Assembly: GCF_016097555.1 (NCBI RefSeq)
Contig: NC_054712.1
Coordinates: 46,851,571 to 46,915,570 of the forward strand
Origin: Gigantopelta aegis
Lineage: Eukaryota > Mollusca > Gastropoda > Neomphalida > Peltospiridae
Reading direction: 5' to 3'
Length of the DNA stretch: 64,000 bases
Under the pieces are notes generated by a model that saw only the letters and a list, made by a program, of their open reading frames with translations, did not search any database and was not told the origin of the DNA. Within the stretch, counting starts at the first letter, position 1. Each line of letters starts with the position of its first letter. The position numbers and the translations under genes were made by a program. Positions 22,591-33,840 of the stretch are shown piece after piece.

Positions 22591-22824
22591 TGATTTTTAT
22601 TGAGAACTTATTTTATTGCTCAAAGAACAAAATGATGAGGCACAACTTTGCTACCTTATTATTAATAAAAAGCCCTTTTCTATCTGTATACAATATAAGT
22701 GGAATTATTACATAATAAGCCCTGTCAATTCATGTCAATATTCAATAATGTTGATGTAAAAGCTGAACTAAAATTGATTAACATCAGCTTTTTGTGATAA
22801 TATAACTTTGTGAAGAGATATTAA

Positions 22825-23206
22825 AGGGACATACCCTAGTTTTTAAACACTAAGGCATATTTTTCACTATTAGAGCCGTTTATGATCACTGAAATCAAAC
22901 ATTACTTATATTTTATTGTTTTGATTATCCATTTCCGTACAACCGAAGTGTTTCTGGTCATCCCGGTGTTTCTAATATCACATAATGCATTTTTCATATT
23001 TTTAAAAATGCACATGTGTCTGAGAAGTAATGATTATTGAATCATCTTTTAGTCTATTTTTAAGGGTATTTCAACATCACAGACTATTGTATCCAAATTT
23101 GTTACATGTTTGTAAATTAACCAAACTTAGTGTCCATTGTTATAGGTTGAAACTAGGGTTCAGGTGAAAAATATGCCTTAGTGTTTAAAAACTTGGGTCT
23201 ATCCCT
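22825..23206. mobile_element. TTAA-flanked MITE (second subfamily)
   Basis: TTAA lies on both sides (22821-22824 and 23207-23210). The left terminus AGGGACATACCCTAGTTTTT and AACACTAAGGCATATTTTTC are mirrored at the right by GAAAAATATGCCTTAGTGTT and a final ATCCCT. Termini resemble the other TTAA MITEs, but the interior differs. Confidence 0.8.
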
Positions 23207-23826
23207 TTAATTAGTCTATATATTTAAAATACAAATGCTGAGGAAATGTCGATTTTGTATGGAAAAAAAATTACTCGGTTGCAAGAAATTATGTGGGTGG
23301 GGGGATGTCTAGACTGTTAAGGGGTCTAGGTTATGCTACCCTGAATAATATGTTCAGTAGCATGCTCCTGAAAAAATGGAAAATAAAGATGCTCAGACTC
23401 ATTTTAAGGACGATTTAGTGATGTACATGCATTTTGTGGATAATAAATTGAAAATAATAAAACTGTCATTAAAAAGGCACTTCATTTGAGTGGGAGGTAA
23501 TGGGACCCATGTGACACTCTCTATCCCTATCCCAAGTCAGACCCCCAATCCTATCAGAGGCAAGGACTCAGGATAGACATGTTCGAAACCCTAGTGATAT
23601 ATGGACATGTTAAACCAGTTACTAAGCTAAGTGACCCTCAGGATGTGCCATTGGTAAGAACACATCTTGAGACAGTTGAATTGCAAGGGCTGCATAGTGC
23701 TGTATTTACAGTTTCAATATTATTTGTTACACGGCTAGTTCAAGGTTTATCAGAATGTTACCTCTCTCTAGTCTAAGATGCCTTCATAATAGACAATAAC
23801 TTGTATTATAAATACAGGCATTGGAT

Positions 23827-23858
<32 letters not shown>
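23827..23858. repeat. Poly(G) tract
   Basis: An uninterrupted run of about 31 G; such runs recur across the window and may mark assembly-difficult spots. Confidence 0.9.
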
Positions 23859-23859
<1 letters not shown>

Positions 23860-24241
23860 CTTGGGATTCTGCCAAAATTGTAAACATATAATATAAGCAT
23901 TTTGGGATTCCATCACAATCTGAGATTTGCAGAAACACAAAATCCTCAAATTTGCAGCCTGAAATATGATTTGTAATTTTCTGTCGGCATATGATTGATA
24001 CATCTTAAAACTGGTAATATTAATACTTTGGCAAAAGCCACAATTATGCAGGTTTGATAGAGCCTCTTTAATATATTTTATACAGGTAGGGAACTTGTCT
24101 AAACCAGATGCTGACAGAATCAAGTAAAAAGACTGATTTTAAGGGGTATCTGGTTTAGAGAGGTTTTGTTCTGTGCTGGTATTTAAAAAGGGACACTGAA
24201 AAATTTCCGGTTTTGATCAAATTCCAAATTAACTGAGGGTC

Positions 24242-25412
24242 GGGGGCCTAAAGTACTGTTGGAAATAGAATAAAAATGATTTTCGTTGATTATTTATTAC
24301 ATATTAAACAGACAAGTAAATTTTATGTAAACATCTATTTAATGATAGTCTACCTAATTTAGCATTTACTTGTTTGGGTTCTCATTGATGTACAAGGTGG
24401 TGTTTACTCATGAAATTAAAAGAAAGATGTCTACTTTTTAGTAAACAGGTGATTTGTGCACTTTATGGGAACAGACTATAACAAATTTTGGTCAATTTCA
24501 TTGCTGTTACAATATGTGAGGCACTGTTTCTGGTGACAGTTTACCCCTATTCCTCTCCAAAACAAATATTTGTAGACATTTATAAGTAACTTTTGAGCAA
24601 AACTTTTGAGTTTGTGATCTGTTATACTGGTATTAAAGGTACTATCTCAAAGTTGCATAATGACAGCTATCGCAAATCATGTTTTTATTAAATTTTGCTT
24701 TAACATTTAAAAACTACCCCTTTGATTATATGCCCATAAATGATTATAGGAAATAATTTTATCTACTAGTAGAAAATAATTTTTTATTGGAGAATCTTTA
24801 TCACAAACAGATGCTCACATATAACTTGTGCCCAATTCTTTTGTTCTTTGTACAATAAAATATGTTTGCAATCAATCAAAAACATATAACTATGATATAG
24901 CACCTTAAGTGGTTGCAAGATTGTGTAAATTTCTAATGTACTTATATTGAATTTATATTCACTAAATATGCTGGTCATAATTAATAATTTATGCTGCAAT
25001 TCAAAATAATCAGTTAATTTGCAGTTTTAAATTAAAAGTTTGTTTAAGGGTAAATGAAATTGACACATTGATCAAAATGTGTTATAGTCTGTTCCAATAA
25101 AGGTCACAAATCTCCTGTTTACTGACATTTCAATTTCAAGAGTAAACACCACCTTGTACATCAATGAGAGCCCAAACAAGTAAATACTAAATTAGGTAGA
25201 GTATCATTAAATAGGTATTTACAAAATATTTACTTGTCAGTTTAATATGAAAGAAATAATTGACGAAAATAATTTTTATTCTATTTCCAACACTACTTTA
25301 ATTCACTAAACTCTCGCAACTTTGCGATCTTGCAGTGCAATGCTAAAAGACTTGCAAAGAGGATGCTTTGTTGTCTAACAGAACCTAAGAGAGCTTTGTG
25401 AATTAGGCCCCA
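24242..25412. mobile_element. Large inverted-repeat DNA element, about 1.2 kb
   Basis: The left arm (about 24264-24500) and right arm (about 25050-25293) are inverted copies at roughly 85-90% identity over about 230 bases, e.g. GATGTACAAGGTGGTGTTTA and its complement. The outermost ends GGGGGCCTAA and TTAGGCCCCA also pair. The right end carries about 108 extra bases (25304-25412) that recur alone at 27950-28060. No transposase ORF. Confidence 0.65.
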
Positions 25413-26042
25413 GGTCTTGAGTGGTTTTGTTATGTTTTTATTTATTTCTCCTTTACATATGCTGGAGTAAAGCATCTTGTGTGTGTTGTTTGAAGCAACA
25501 ACATGTTCTGAATACTGAACTATTTTTCTATGTATATACATAACTTGTTAGCTGACAGTTTCAATTAGTAGCCTATTTAATGGTCAATATTTCAGATTTT
25601 TCTTTTGTTTTTATCCAGTGTTTTTCAACCTGTTAAGCACAGCACACGAAAATAATGCCTTGAATTTCTAAGTGTACTTAAAGATAAAAACAACATAATT
25701 ATTAAACTTTAGCTCTGGGAAGTAGAAATGAAAATGGTCATGGCTACTATTGATCGTCATGACAAAACACAGGTTGAAAAGCACTGCAAGTAATTATTAA
25801 TATCTTAAAAGTATTATATAGTCATATTATTCAGTCCTGAACTGTATGTCAGCATTAGATTGATTGAGATTATGTTCAGTGATATTATTGTAAACAATAT
25901 ATTGGCTTTAGTATTCATTACATTAACCAGTTTTTACTTTTTGAGATGAAAAGTGTCCAGTCACAAGAAAAAGATATGGTTTTGATTGGGTGATAGAATG
26001 GGTAGAGGTGAGGGATTTGACAGTCATGGGGTTTGGGGTTTG

Positions 26043-26200
26043 TGCTAGATTGTGGGTGACTTGTTTAGTAAATCACTCAGTGTGAGGTGTGTCACCTGGT
26101 GTGGTGACTTGTTTGGTAAATCACTGTGAGGTGGGTGGGGTGACTTGTTTGGTAAATCACTGATTGTGAGGTGGGTGGGGTAACTTGTTTGGGGAAGGTT
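26043..26200. repeat. Degenerate minisatellite, about 43-bp unit, 3-4 copies
   Basis: Units share GTGACTTGTTTGGTAAATCA and GTGAGGTGGGTGGGG. Confidence 0.8.
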
Positions 26201-26430
26201 CAAGAATGAGCCTAGGTTTTGGTGGAATTTTGACAACCAACCTTGTTGGTTTGAGAAAATTGCTGGGGTGGGAATTTAAAAGAGCAGTTATGTGGAAACC
26301 AAAGTTGTTTTGAAGGACTGCCCATTTTATAGTTTCAAAGTAGTTATTGCACAGGTGTGTTATGTGTAACATTACATGGTATCTACATACATGTACATGT
26401 ATATAAATCCCAGCTTTAAGTGCTATTTGT

Positions 26431-26524
26431 ATCCTGTCCTGGACGGAGAAGCCGGTGAAGTCGACACCTGCGCCCACGACACCAGCTTGTTGTGAATGTG
26501 CACGTTAAAACTACCACCTGACCT
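26431..26524 (+). mobile_element. Ultra-short SINE-like element (~95 bp) with TSD
   Basis: A 94-base insert runs from ATCCTGTCCTGGACGGAG to CACCTGACCT. It is flanked by a perfect 11-bp duplication GTGCTATTTGT (26420-26430 and 26525-26535). A second independent copy lies at 29097-29198. It resembles the 3' domain of SINE-C (CTGTCCTGGAC..., GCCCA.GACAG.CGTGC...) but has no tRNA-like head. Confidence 0.7.
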
Positions 26525-27080
26525 GTGCTATTTGTTGTATATCTTGGTGCCCGAATGGTAAATACTGAAAATAATGAAGCCGTATGCGTATTATTTTGCA
26601 TATTATTTTCATAACGTTGTATATGACACACGTATGTAGGTGCAGATTGGACACATTACACAGCTATTTTTGAACAGAGGGTGGAGTGTTTGGTTATCCA
26701 GGAATACCAAGTGACCGTTTCAATCTTTGTTTCTGTTATTTTGTGAATTTGTCATAAACAAATGTTTTCACATGATTGTAATATCTTTATATATGTAAAC
26801 CATGATTATTATTGTTGTTATTATTTATTGTATAATTTCACGAGTGTTCACTGGATGTAGTGATATGTGATAACATTTGAGATAACCACAGTGGTTCCCA
26901 TGTTAAAAATCTCTCACACTTCTCATTCCAGTCAATGTAGTATTTATCTTTCATGTCATCTTAGCATGTCATCCGTCCATCCATTCATCCATCTGGAAAA
27001 TATAGCTTCTTGTAGTACTTAAATAAACATGTAACTGACAAGAAAGTGTGAAGCCTGTAGAATGTGTGTGTTTGGCTTGT

Positions 27081-27835
27081 AGGGCCTCCACGAATCCAAA
27101 CTATAGTACTCGAGGGTCAAACCCGACCAGGACCCGAGTACCCGCTAGATGATAATGAGACTAAGGAATAAAGTAAAATAGTATTATGCATCTTAATTTC
27201 AAGACCGGCTTCGGTGGCGTCGTGGCAGGCCATCGGTCTACAGGCTGGTAGGTACTGGGTTCGGATCCCAGTCGAGGCATGGGATTTTTAATCCAGATAC
27301 CGACTCCAAACCCTGAGTGAGTGCTCCGCAAGGCTCATTGGGTAGGTGTAAACCACTTGCACCGACCAGTGATCCATAACTGGTTCAACAAAGGCCATGG
27401 TTTGTGCTATCCTGCCTGTGGGAAGCGCAAATAAAAGATCCCTTGCTGCTAATCGGAAGAGTAGCCCATGTAGTGGCGACAGCGGGTTTCCTCTTAGAAT
27501 CTGTGTGGTCCTTAACCATATGTCTGATGCCATATAACCGTAAATAAAATGTGTTGAGTGCATCGTTAAATAAAACATTTCTTTCTTTCTTAATTTCAAC
27601 GCTGAACATGGATGCCCAATCATACCATGTCTTCAACACATTCGACTTTTCTTTTCCCTCTTGTCTCATAGCCCTATAATGTAACTGGCGGGAAGCATAA
27701 TGTGGCAGAATGACGTAAAATGTATATATATACAATTAAATGAGAGTGCTCTTCGTTGCACGGGTACTCGAGTTCTGTGAGTGGACTCTTAATCTTGCTA
27801 GACTCGACCCGTACTCGAGTACTCGTGGAGACCCT
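27081..27835. mobile_element. TIR element with AGGGYCTCCACGA ends, hosting a SINE
   Basis: Left end AGGGCCTCCACGAATCC; right end GTACTCGTGGAGACCCT. Just inside, ACTCGAG-rich sequence (CCCGAGTACCCG left; GACCCGTACTCGAGTACTCG right) also pairs. No target duplication was evident. Of its 755 bases, about 385 are a later SINE insertion. Confidence 0.6.
27203..27587 (+). mobile_element. Chimeric SINE-D: SINE-C-type head on a SINE-A body
   Basis: The head is not that of SINE-A: GACCGGCTTCGGTGGCGTCG, then GGCTGGTAGGTACTGGGTTC with B box GGTTCGGATCCC. It resembles the SINE-C head. From about 27370 the sequence is ordinary SINE-A body and tail. A perfect 12-bp duplication, TCTTAATTTCAA, flanks the whole unit (27191-27202 and 27588-27599), so it moved as one element. 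A second chimera lies at 37103-37690. Confidence 0.8.
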
Positions 27836-27949
27836 ATTGCCTTGTAAAGATCACCGTCACAAGCTACGGTACTATTCCATTTCAGAATGGTACATGCTAT
27901 ACGGAGTGGTAGGCTACCTTGGTTTGCGTTGATGTGTGTAGACAGGTGA

Positions 27950-28060
27950 TCACTAAACTCTCTCAACTTTGCGATCTCGCAGTGCAATGCTAAACGACTT
28001 GCAAAGAGGATGCTTTGTTGTCTAGCAGAGCCTAAGAGACCGTTGTGAATTAGGCCCCAT
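27950..28060. repeat. Solo copy of the GGGGCCTAA terminal segment
   Basis: About 90% identical to 25304-25412 (ACTTTGCGATCTCGCAGTGC; GCAAAGAGGATGCTTTGTTG; ends TTAGGCCCCA). Confidence 0.7.
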
Positions 28061-28249
28061 GGATTCTAAATAAGGTGTTGTTTACAGCTGTTTGAATAAA
28101 TCAGACCTAAAATATATTTAGTTTATAAGAAATTAAAAAATTGCTGCCAGTTCTGGTTGGTGTTAAAAGTGAAGTGTTCGTTTGGTTTCTTTTAAAGATA
28201 CAGTCTCCCCATCTTATAAAAATCGTTTGCTATTGCAAAATACAAACTT

Positions 28250-28432
28250 AACGAGCGAGTTCTTAAGGGCTCAATGGGTAGGTGTAAGGCCACTACACCC
28301 TCTTCTCTTTCACTAACCACTAATCAACAAGTAACCCGCTGTCCTGGACAGATAGCTGAGGTGTGCACTCAGGGCAGCGTGCTTGAACCTTAATTGGATA
28401 TAAGCACGAAAATAAGTTGAATGAATGAATGA
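28250..28432 (+). mobile_element. SINE-C, 5' truncated
   Basis: Contains CAATGGGTAGGTGTAAGGCC, ACACCCTCTTCTCTTTCACT, GCTGTCCTGGACAGATAGCT and TTGAACCTTAATTGGATATA, with an ATGA-repeat tail. The tRNA-like head is missing. Confidence 0.75.
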
Positions 28433-28492
28433 GCTAGATCTGGTTCCTTTGATCTACTTTAAATAGTTTTATAGTGAAAGTATTCTGGAGAC

Positions 28493-28694
28493 TGCAGCTT
28501 TAAAGTGTATAATAAGATACACTGGAGCTTTGTGTTCCATCTGTTGTCGTCATCGTAATGATCGTTATTATTAAAGAGTCCACATGGATGTATATGCAGT
28601 TTTAAAGTATATAATAAGATACACTGGAGCTTTGTGTTCCATCTGTTGTCGTCATCGTAATCATCATTATTAAAGAGTCCACATGGATGTATAA
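28493..28694. repeat. 102-bp tandem duplication
   Basis: Two copies of a unit with AATAAGATACACTGGAGCTT and GTTGTCGTCATCGTAAT; the second lacks a few bases. Confidence 0.85.
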
Positions 28695-29059
28695 CGGTTC
28701 ACCCTATATTGGTATGTTTCACCGCACTAATTGTCATGGTTTTGTACTTTGTTACACACCAAGCTGTCATTTCTAATGTTTGTATATGCCTATGACAATA
28801 AAGTTTCCAGTTTTATTTAATACAGACATGCCTTTTGTCGTCTTAATTAATAAGGGGGAAAATATGACTATAAAATACCTACATCTCGCCTTAAGATAGT
28901 TGATTGCAGTGTTGTGAATAAATCCAGTGTTATTTAATACAAGTATGAACCGCAAATTTATGTTGCATATTATTTTGTCAGTTCTATGATTCCAACCAGT
29001 AATCGGGAGGGGGAGGGCGAATGTTTTTAGTTTTTTTCATGGATGTCCAGTAACGTTCC

Positions 29060-29402
29060 TAGGCTGCTAGTCTGTCCCAGTCAGTGAACCACGACTTTCC
29101 TGTCCTGGACGAAGGACCCGGCATAAGTCGACACCTGCGCCCATGACAGGCGTGCGCTACCACAGCTGAATGTGCACGTTAATCCCTATCACCTGACCTG
29201 AACCACGACTGGTATATAAAAAAACCGTGGTATGTACTATCCTGTCTGGGATGGTGCATATAAAAGATCACTTGCTACTAATATATAATGGGAAAATGTA
29301 GCGGGTTTCCTCCCTAAAGCTATATGTCAAAATTACCAAATGTTTGACATTCAGGAACCGAATATTAATAAATCAGTGTTCTCTAGTGGTGTCGTTAAAC
29401 AA
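29060..29402 (+). mobile_element. SINE-B hosting the ultra-short SINE-like element
   Basis: 5'-truncated SINE-B with mid-body, a TAGCGGGTTTCCTCCCTAAA transition and the tail TGTTCTCTAGTGGTGTCGTT. It is split at 29097-29198. Confidence 0.75.
29097..29198 (+). mobile_element. Ultra-short SINE-like element (~102 bp) with TSD
   Basis: Runs from TTCCTGTCCTGGACG to TATCACCTGACC, with CGACACCTGCGCCCATGACA and GGCGTGCGCTACCACAGC inside. The SINE-B target TGAACCACGACT is duplicated on both sides (29085-29096 and 29199-29210). With the copy at 26431 this fixes both ends of a mobile unit of about 100 bases. Confidence 0.75.
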
Positions 29403-29716
29403 AACAAACTTCTTTTCTTTCTTTTTTTTGGTTCTTTTTTCCCATTAAGTGCAAGAGGGTTAATGTCCGCGAGGTGATTTCCATGGTACATGACACGGGG
29501 TGTTTTTCGAGAGCGGGCAAGACTGTTACTGTCACTATCTGTGTCAAGGCTATCAAGGCTGGGCGATATATCTCGGTGATCATTTGAACAACTTTAAAAA
29601 CAGCAATGTTTGCTTTATCCCGACCCTTTCATACAAATGACTGACGGGGACGTTTTATCACAGTTTGGGTTGGGTAGGAGGGGAGAGGCACCGTGATTAT
29701 TGATTTATTGCCCCGG

Positions 29717-29949
29717 AAGGAAGGAAATGTTTTATTTAATGACGCACTCAACACATTTTACTTACGGTTATATGGCGTCGGACATATGGTTAAGGACCAC
29801 ACATATATTGAGAGAGGAAACCCGCTGTCGCCACTTCATGGGCTACTCTTTTCGATTAGCAGCAAGGGATCTTTTATATGTACCATCCCACAGACAGGGT
29901 AGTACATACCACGGCCTTTGTTACACCAGTTGTGGAGCACTGGCTGGAA
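29717..29949 (-). mobile_element. SINE-A, 5' truncated with TSD
   Basis: Tail and body only, ending in the middle of the element. A perfect 12-bp duplication TTATTGCCCCGG flanks it (29705-29716 and 29950-29961). 5' truncation with a duplication is the signature of target-primed reverse transcription. Confidence 0.85.
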
Positions 29950-30369
29950 TTATTGCCCCGGCTTCTCCCATGTTATTTATGGTATAAATATGCTTTATTT
30001 TGTAGTTGGTATATATAACAAAAATGTCAACTCATATCGTGACCCTTCTGTGATCAGTTCTGGATACGCCCTTAGTAAATAGCAAATTTACCTGTTTATA
30101 CCGTTATACTCACATCTAGATTAAAAACACGATGTAAAACGATAAAATAATCTAATATTAATAAATTAACCAGTATTAAACAGCCATTTGACTTTAAAAA
30201 ATAAAAATAAAATAAGATACCCAGATTTTGGTTTTTGTATGAAATAAGTTTCTTATTTTTTATATGGTTACGATTTTGACAAGACTACCAGATTTTATAA
30301 GCTACCACTGGAAAATTTTATGGTGAAGGCCCGCATGTTGTGAAAGCATTGGTAAAGACAGGGGGACAT

Positions 30370-30478
30370 TAAAAAAACCCAGTGTCCACTAACTAGGACA
30401 AACGATCCTACAGTCGTTCGCACGGCAGGCGAGCGCTATCTCACAAAGCTAGACCCCACTAGGCTACAAAACCCGGTA
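30370..30478 (-). mobile_element. tRNA-like SINE head of another type
   Basis: On the minus strand: GTAGCCTAGTGGGGTCTAGC, GCGCTCGCCTGCCGTGCGAA and TGTAGGATCGTTTGTCCTAG. This looks like a tRNA-derived promoter with A-box-like TAGCCTAGTGG and a weak B box. No matching body follows. Confidence 0.35.
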
Positions 30479-31119
30479 GGAAAATCATTTTAGGGATGGG
30501 TCTACATGGACGCCACCGACACGATGAAACGGACGAGGTATGTCAAGCAGACCCGACAGCCGATGCCTATACAACCATAACCACTTTCACACAATTATCT
30601 TGTCAGGCCAATACAGGATCTCCGCTAACTTTCTTTTTGTGCGCGCTTCTTCATGTTTTTTCTTGGGGGCGGGGGGCAGGAGGAATTGGGAAGGTAGGGG
30701 ATGTTCCATAAAGATCGTTGATTGTATTCAATCAAATAAATGACTGAATGGATGTTTAACGAAAACCACATTGGTTGTTGGGTGTAAAACACATTCAAAC
30801 AAGGCTACTGTACTTTTCATCCTGATTTGAGTGTTATGTATAGTAGGCCCTTTTAAAGTACACGTCGATTTTCCTTGACACAAGTTCGCCGTGCGTTATG
30901 TATTACACAAGCACGTAGGGGCGAGGTGGAGTGGGATGGGGCTGTGCCCTTCCCACTTCAGGACGAAAATGTACGGGGTTTTCCTACTAATAAATATACA
31001 AATATGGCTTGTCTGTATAAACAAGATATTTGTTGTCCTAATATGCTTGTACGTAAGATAAAATATATGTTACGAAGTAAAATGAAAATTTACTTCTACA
31101 AACATTAGCACACGACCGT

Positions 31120-31410
31120 AAACACACTGGACATACAGACACTACTATTCTAAAAGCAAATTCTGTAATATGTAATTTTACTTTCAAAAAAGAGACTGTT
31201 GTCAGGAAATATCTTCAATGGTTGTAAACTCAGGACAGTCCCTTTAAAGATGTAAGATGTTTCCGATAACAGAGCCTTGTTGGCGACTACTATTTCATAC
31301 TAAGCACATTTTCTTGCTTAGAATACAAATATATATCGAATGTATATCGAATGTATTATACTAATGTTTGTAACACTCAGTATAGACAAAGGTTTATACG
31401 GTTTGCCGTC
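31120..31410. mobile_element. Rearranged TTAA MITE remnants
   Basis: A right end (CTCAGGACAGTCCCTTTAAA at about 31230) abuts left-half interior (GTAAGATGTTTCCGATAACA, then CATTTTCTTGCTTAGAATAC) instead of lying opposite it. Probably two broken copies or an internal rearrangement. Confidence 0.45.
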
Positions 31411-32339
31411 AATCTCAATAAAATTCAAAACTGTTATAAAATAAGAGACTGATATCACGTTAGTCAATAAATTTAAATGGTAGATGTTTTTAAAAAAAAT
31501 GGTCCATGGTGTCAACGTTTTTAATGAAACAAAAAAACTGCCAACAATTAAATAGAACGTTATATGGCATGTTACATAAGAAATATATGTGATTTTAAAA
31601 CACAATTAGAAATAATACCCATCACACAGTGAAACAAATTAAAACATTTTTGTTAGTTTAATTTTTTGCCAGAATGGCTTAAGATACTCCCTCTAATAAA
31701 CAAAATAATAAATAAATAAAATTAAACAACACATTTTATTTTGTGTTAAAAATATAAATAATAAGAATTAAGAAAAAAAAGATGTACGGAAATTCCCCAT
31801 TGTACATGTTCTAAAAATATTCCATACTTCATACACAACTGTATCGACCAAGTTTGCAACGAGACTGAAAATTGCATCAGCAACCGAAGGTCAGATGCCA
31901 GGCCTGCAGGAGTTATCTCCCATATATCTGTCTCATGTAAGTTAAAACTTCATGTCGGATAAGGACAGCAACTTGGACAGTAGTCATGTTCAACTAGCGA
32001 AGAGGGCAATGTGTTATCTTTAGAGATGAGGTGCAGTCACATTCCATGTCGCCACCCCGTTACCGACGCATATGCTTGTGACCGCAGATTTAGGTGTTCC
32101 AGAATAATAAACAAAATTTCACTCCCCACCCTTCCCAAATATGCGATCCTACATTCTGAATTGTGTATATGGAGTCATAAAACAAATACAAATAAAAACC
32201 CAAACCTACACTCCCCTTCCCCACAAACCCCAAAAACATGCCATCTCTATTTGTATTAATTATAAGTGCCCTCTTTATTTTTGTCGAAATGGAGGACACC
32301 TAGTACACCTAGTACACTTTCTTATTGCCATCTCTCTCA

Positions 32340-32512
32340 CAACTAGTATACCAGACAGTGGTATGTACTGTCCTGTCTGTGGGCAAGTGTATATCCAATA
32401 TTTATTTCTGCTATAAATGTAAAAATTGTAGTTTGTTTCCTCTAATACTATATCCCAAACATTTGACACCCAAAAGCCAATAAATCAATGTGCTCTAGTG
32501 GTGGTGTTAACC
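32340..32512 (+). mobile_element. SINE-B 3' fragment
   Basis: Body and tail remnants (GGTATGTACTGTCCTGTCTG; CAATGTGCTCTAGTGGTGGT). Confidence 0.6.
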
Positions 32513-32594
32513 ATGGTTTGAGTGTGTATGTGAAGTCTGGTCGTTTTAGCAGAAACATAACTGACAGAGATCTACACAAAGACACAATGCATGT

Positions 32595-32738
32595 TTAGAA
32601 AAGCATTTATTACACTTAATGGAGAGTAGTGTGTCATTTATTACACACTTATTGGAGAGTAGTGTGTCATTTATTACACACTTATTGGAGAGTAGTGTGT
32701 CATTTATTACACTTAATGGAGAGTAGTGTGTCATGTTT
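32595..32738. repeat. 38-bp minisatellite, about 4 copies
   Basis: Units share GGAGAGTAGTGTGTCATTTA followed by TTACACACTTATT or a slightly shorter form. Confidence 0.85.
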
Positions 32739-33061
32739 ATTCTTACACACCCATTGGTGAGAACACCATGCCTTATTTTTGGTTACACATCGTTGTTAGC
32801 ACATGTACGTGTGTTAACAATTTCAAGACATACGACTGGCTGCTCCTAGGTGATGACCAGGTCACCAATGCCATACAACCAGTGAAAAACTAGCACTATG
32901 GAAATTGATTAGACCGTGACTTATACTTAACCTGACATTCATGTGTCTGTGACGCATAAGTCAGCTACAAGTGCAATGGCTGTAAATAACTTTTAGTAAA
33001 AAAGATGTTAAAATTTGCCTAAAACCTGGTTTTTCAGGATATGTAAGAAATAGAACATTAC

Positions 33062-33165
33062 ATAGGTGTCCGTTAGATACCATTTATCTCACAACTCTCG
33101 TTAGATACATTTTAAAAGAACTCGTTGTGAGATAAATGGTATCTAATGGTCACTCATGTATTATT
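33062..33165. repeat. Hairpin with perfect 23-bp arms
   Basis: Arms at 33073-33095 (TTAGATACCATTTATCTCAC plus AAC) and 33124-33146 are exact inverted copies, loop 28 bases. A degenerate partial relative occurs near 33575-33640 (AACTCGTAAGATAATGGCCA). Probably a small foldback/MITE family. Confidence 0.65.
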
Positions 33166-33840
33166 CTCTGTTTCTCACACATCATATATATGGGAGTTCA
33201 ATTTACTAGAATCTGGGTCCAAGCGTATGACAACCAGATAGGGCAATTTTCTGCATTCAGCTTCTATCTGGCAGATAAACATTTAAGTTAAATGTGAATA
33301 GTTATCCGGATGTCACACATATGGGTCCTAAATTGGCTGCTTTACAATAAGATGGCAAAGCCACACTACCCAATGAAATTAACAATATTGAAACTTCTTT
33401 ACAACATGTAATTTAGCTATGGATGTGCGAAAGCAAGAAAATATGTTGTAGTTGAAAAAGATGTTTTGATTTCTTTTCAACTCTGCTTTTCTTTTAAATG
33501 TAACAAAGATGATACTGCACTTATATACGTTATTTACCTTTCAGCTCAATTAAAAATGTATTGAACCCGCTTTTACTCGTTAAGATACATCTAAAAACAA
33601 CTCGTAAGATAATGGCCACTCGTGTAGTATTCTCTATTTACTGATCCTTAAACAACTTTCATCAAAAGATGAGACATATTAAAATGTCAACAAAACACAA
33701 ACTACTCAAGTTTTAATTAATGTAGTTTTTAATTTCTTTCACATTTTTTCACACAAATTAAATTCCTTCAGAATATGTCATCAACACAGATATACAGTCT
33801 TCTGTACTGATAAACAGAAACTCCCAGAATTCCATACAGT

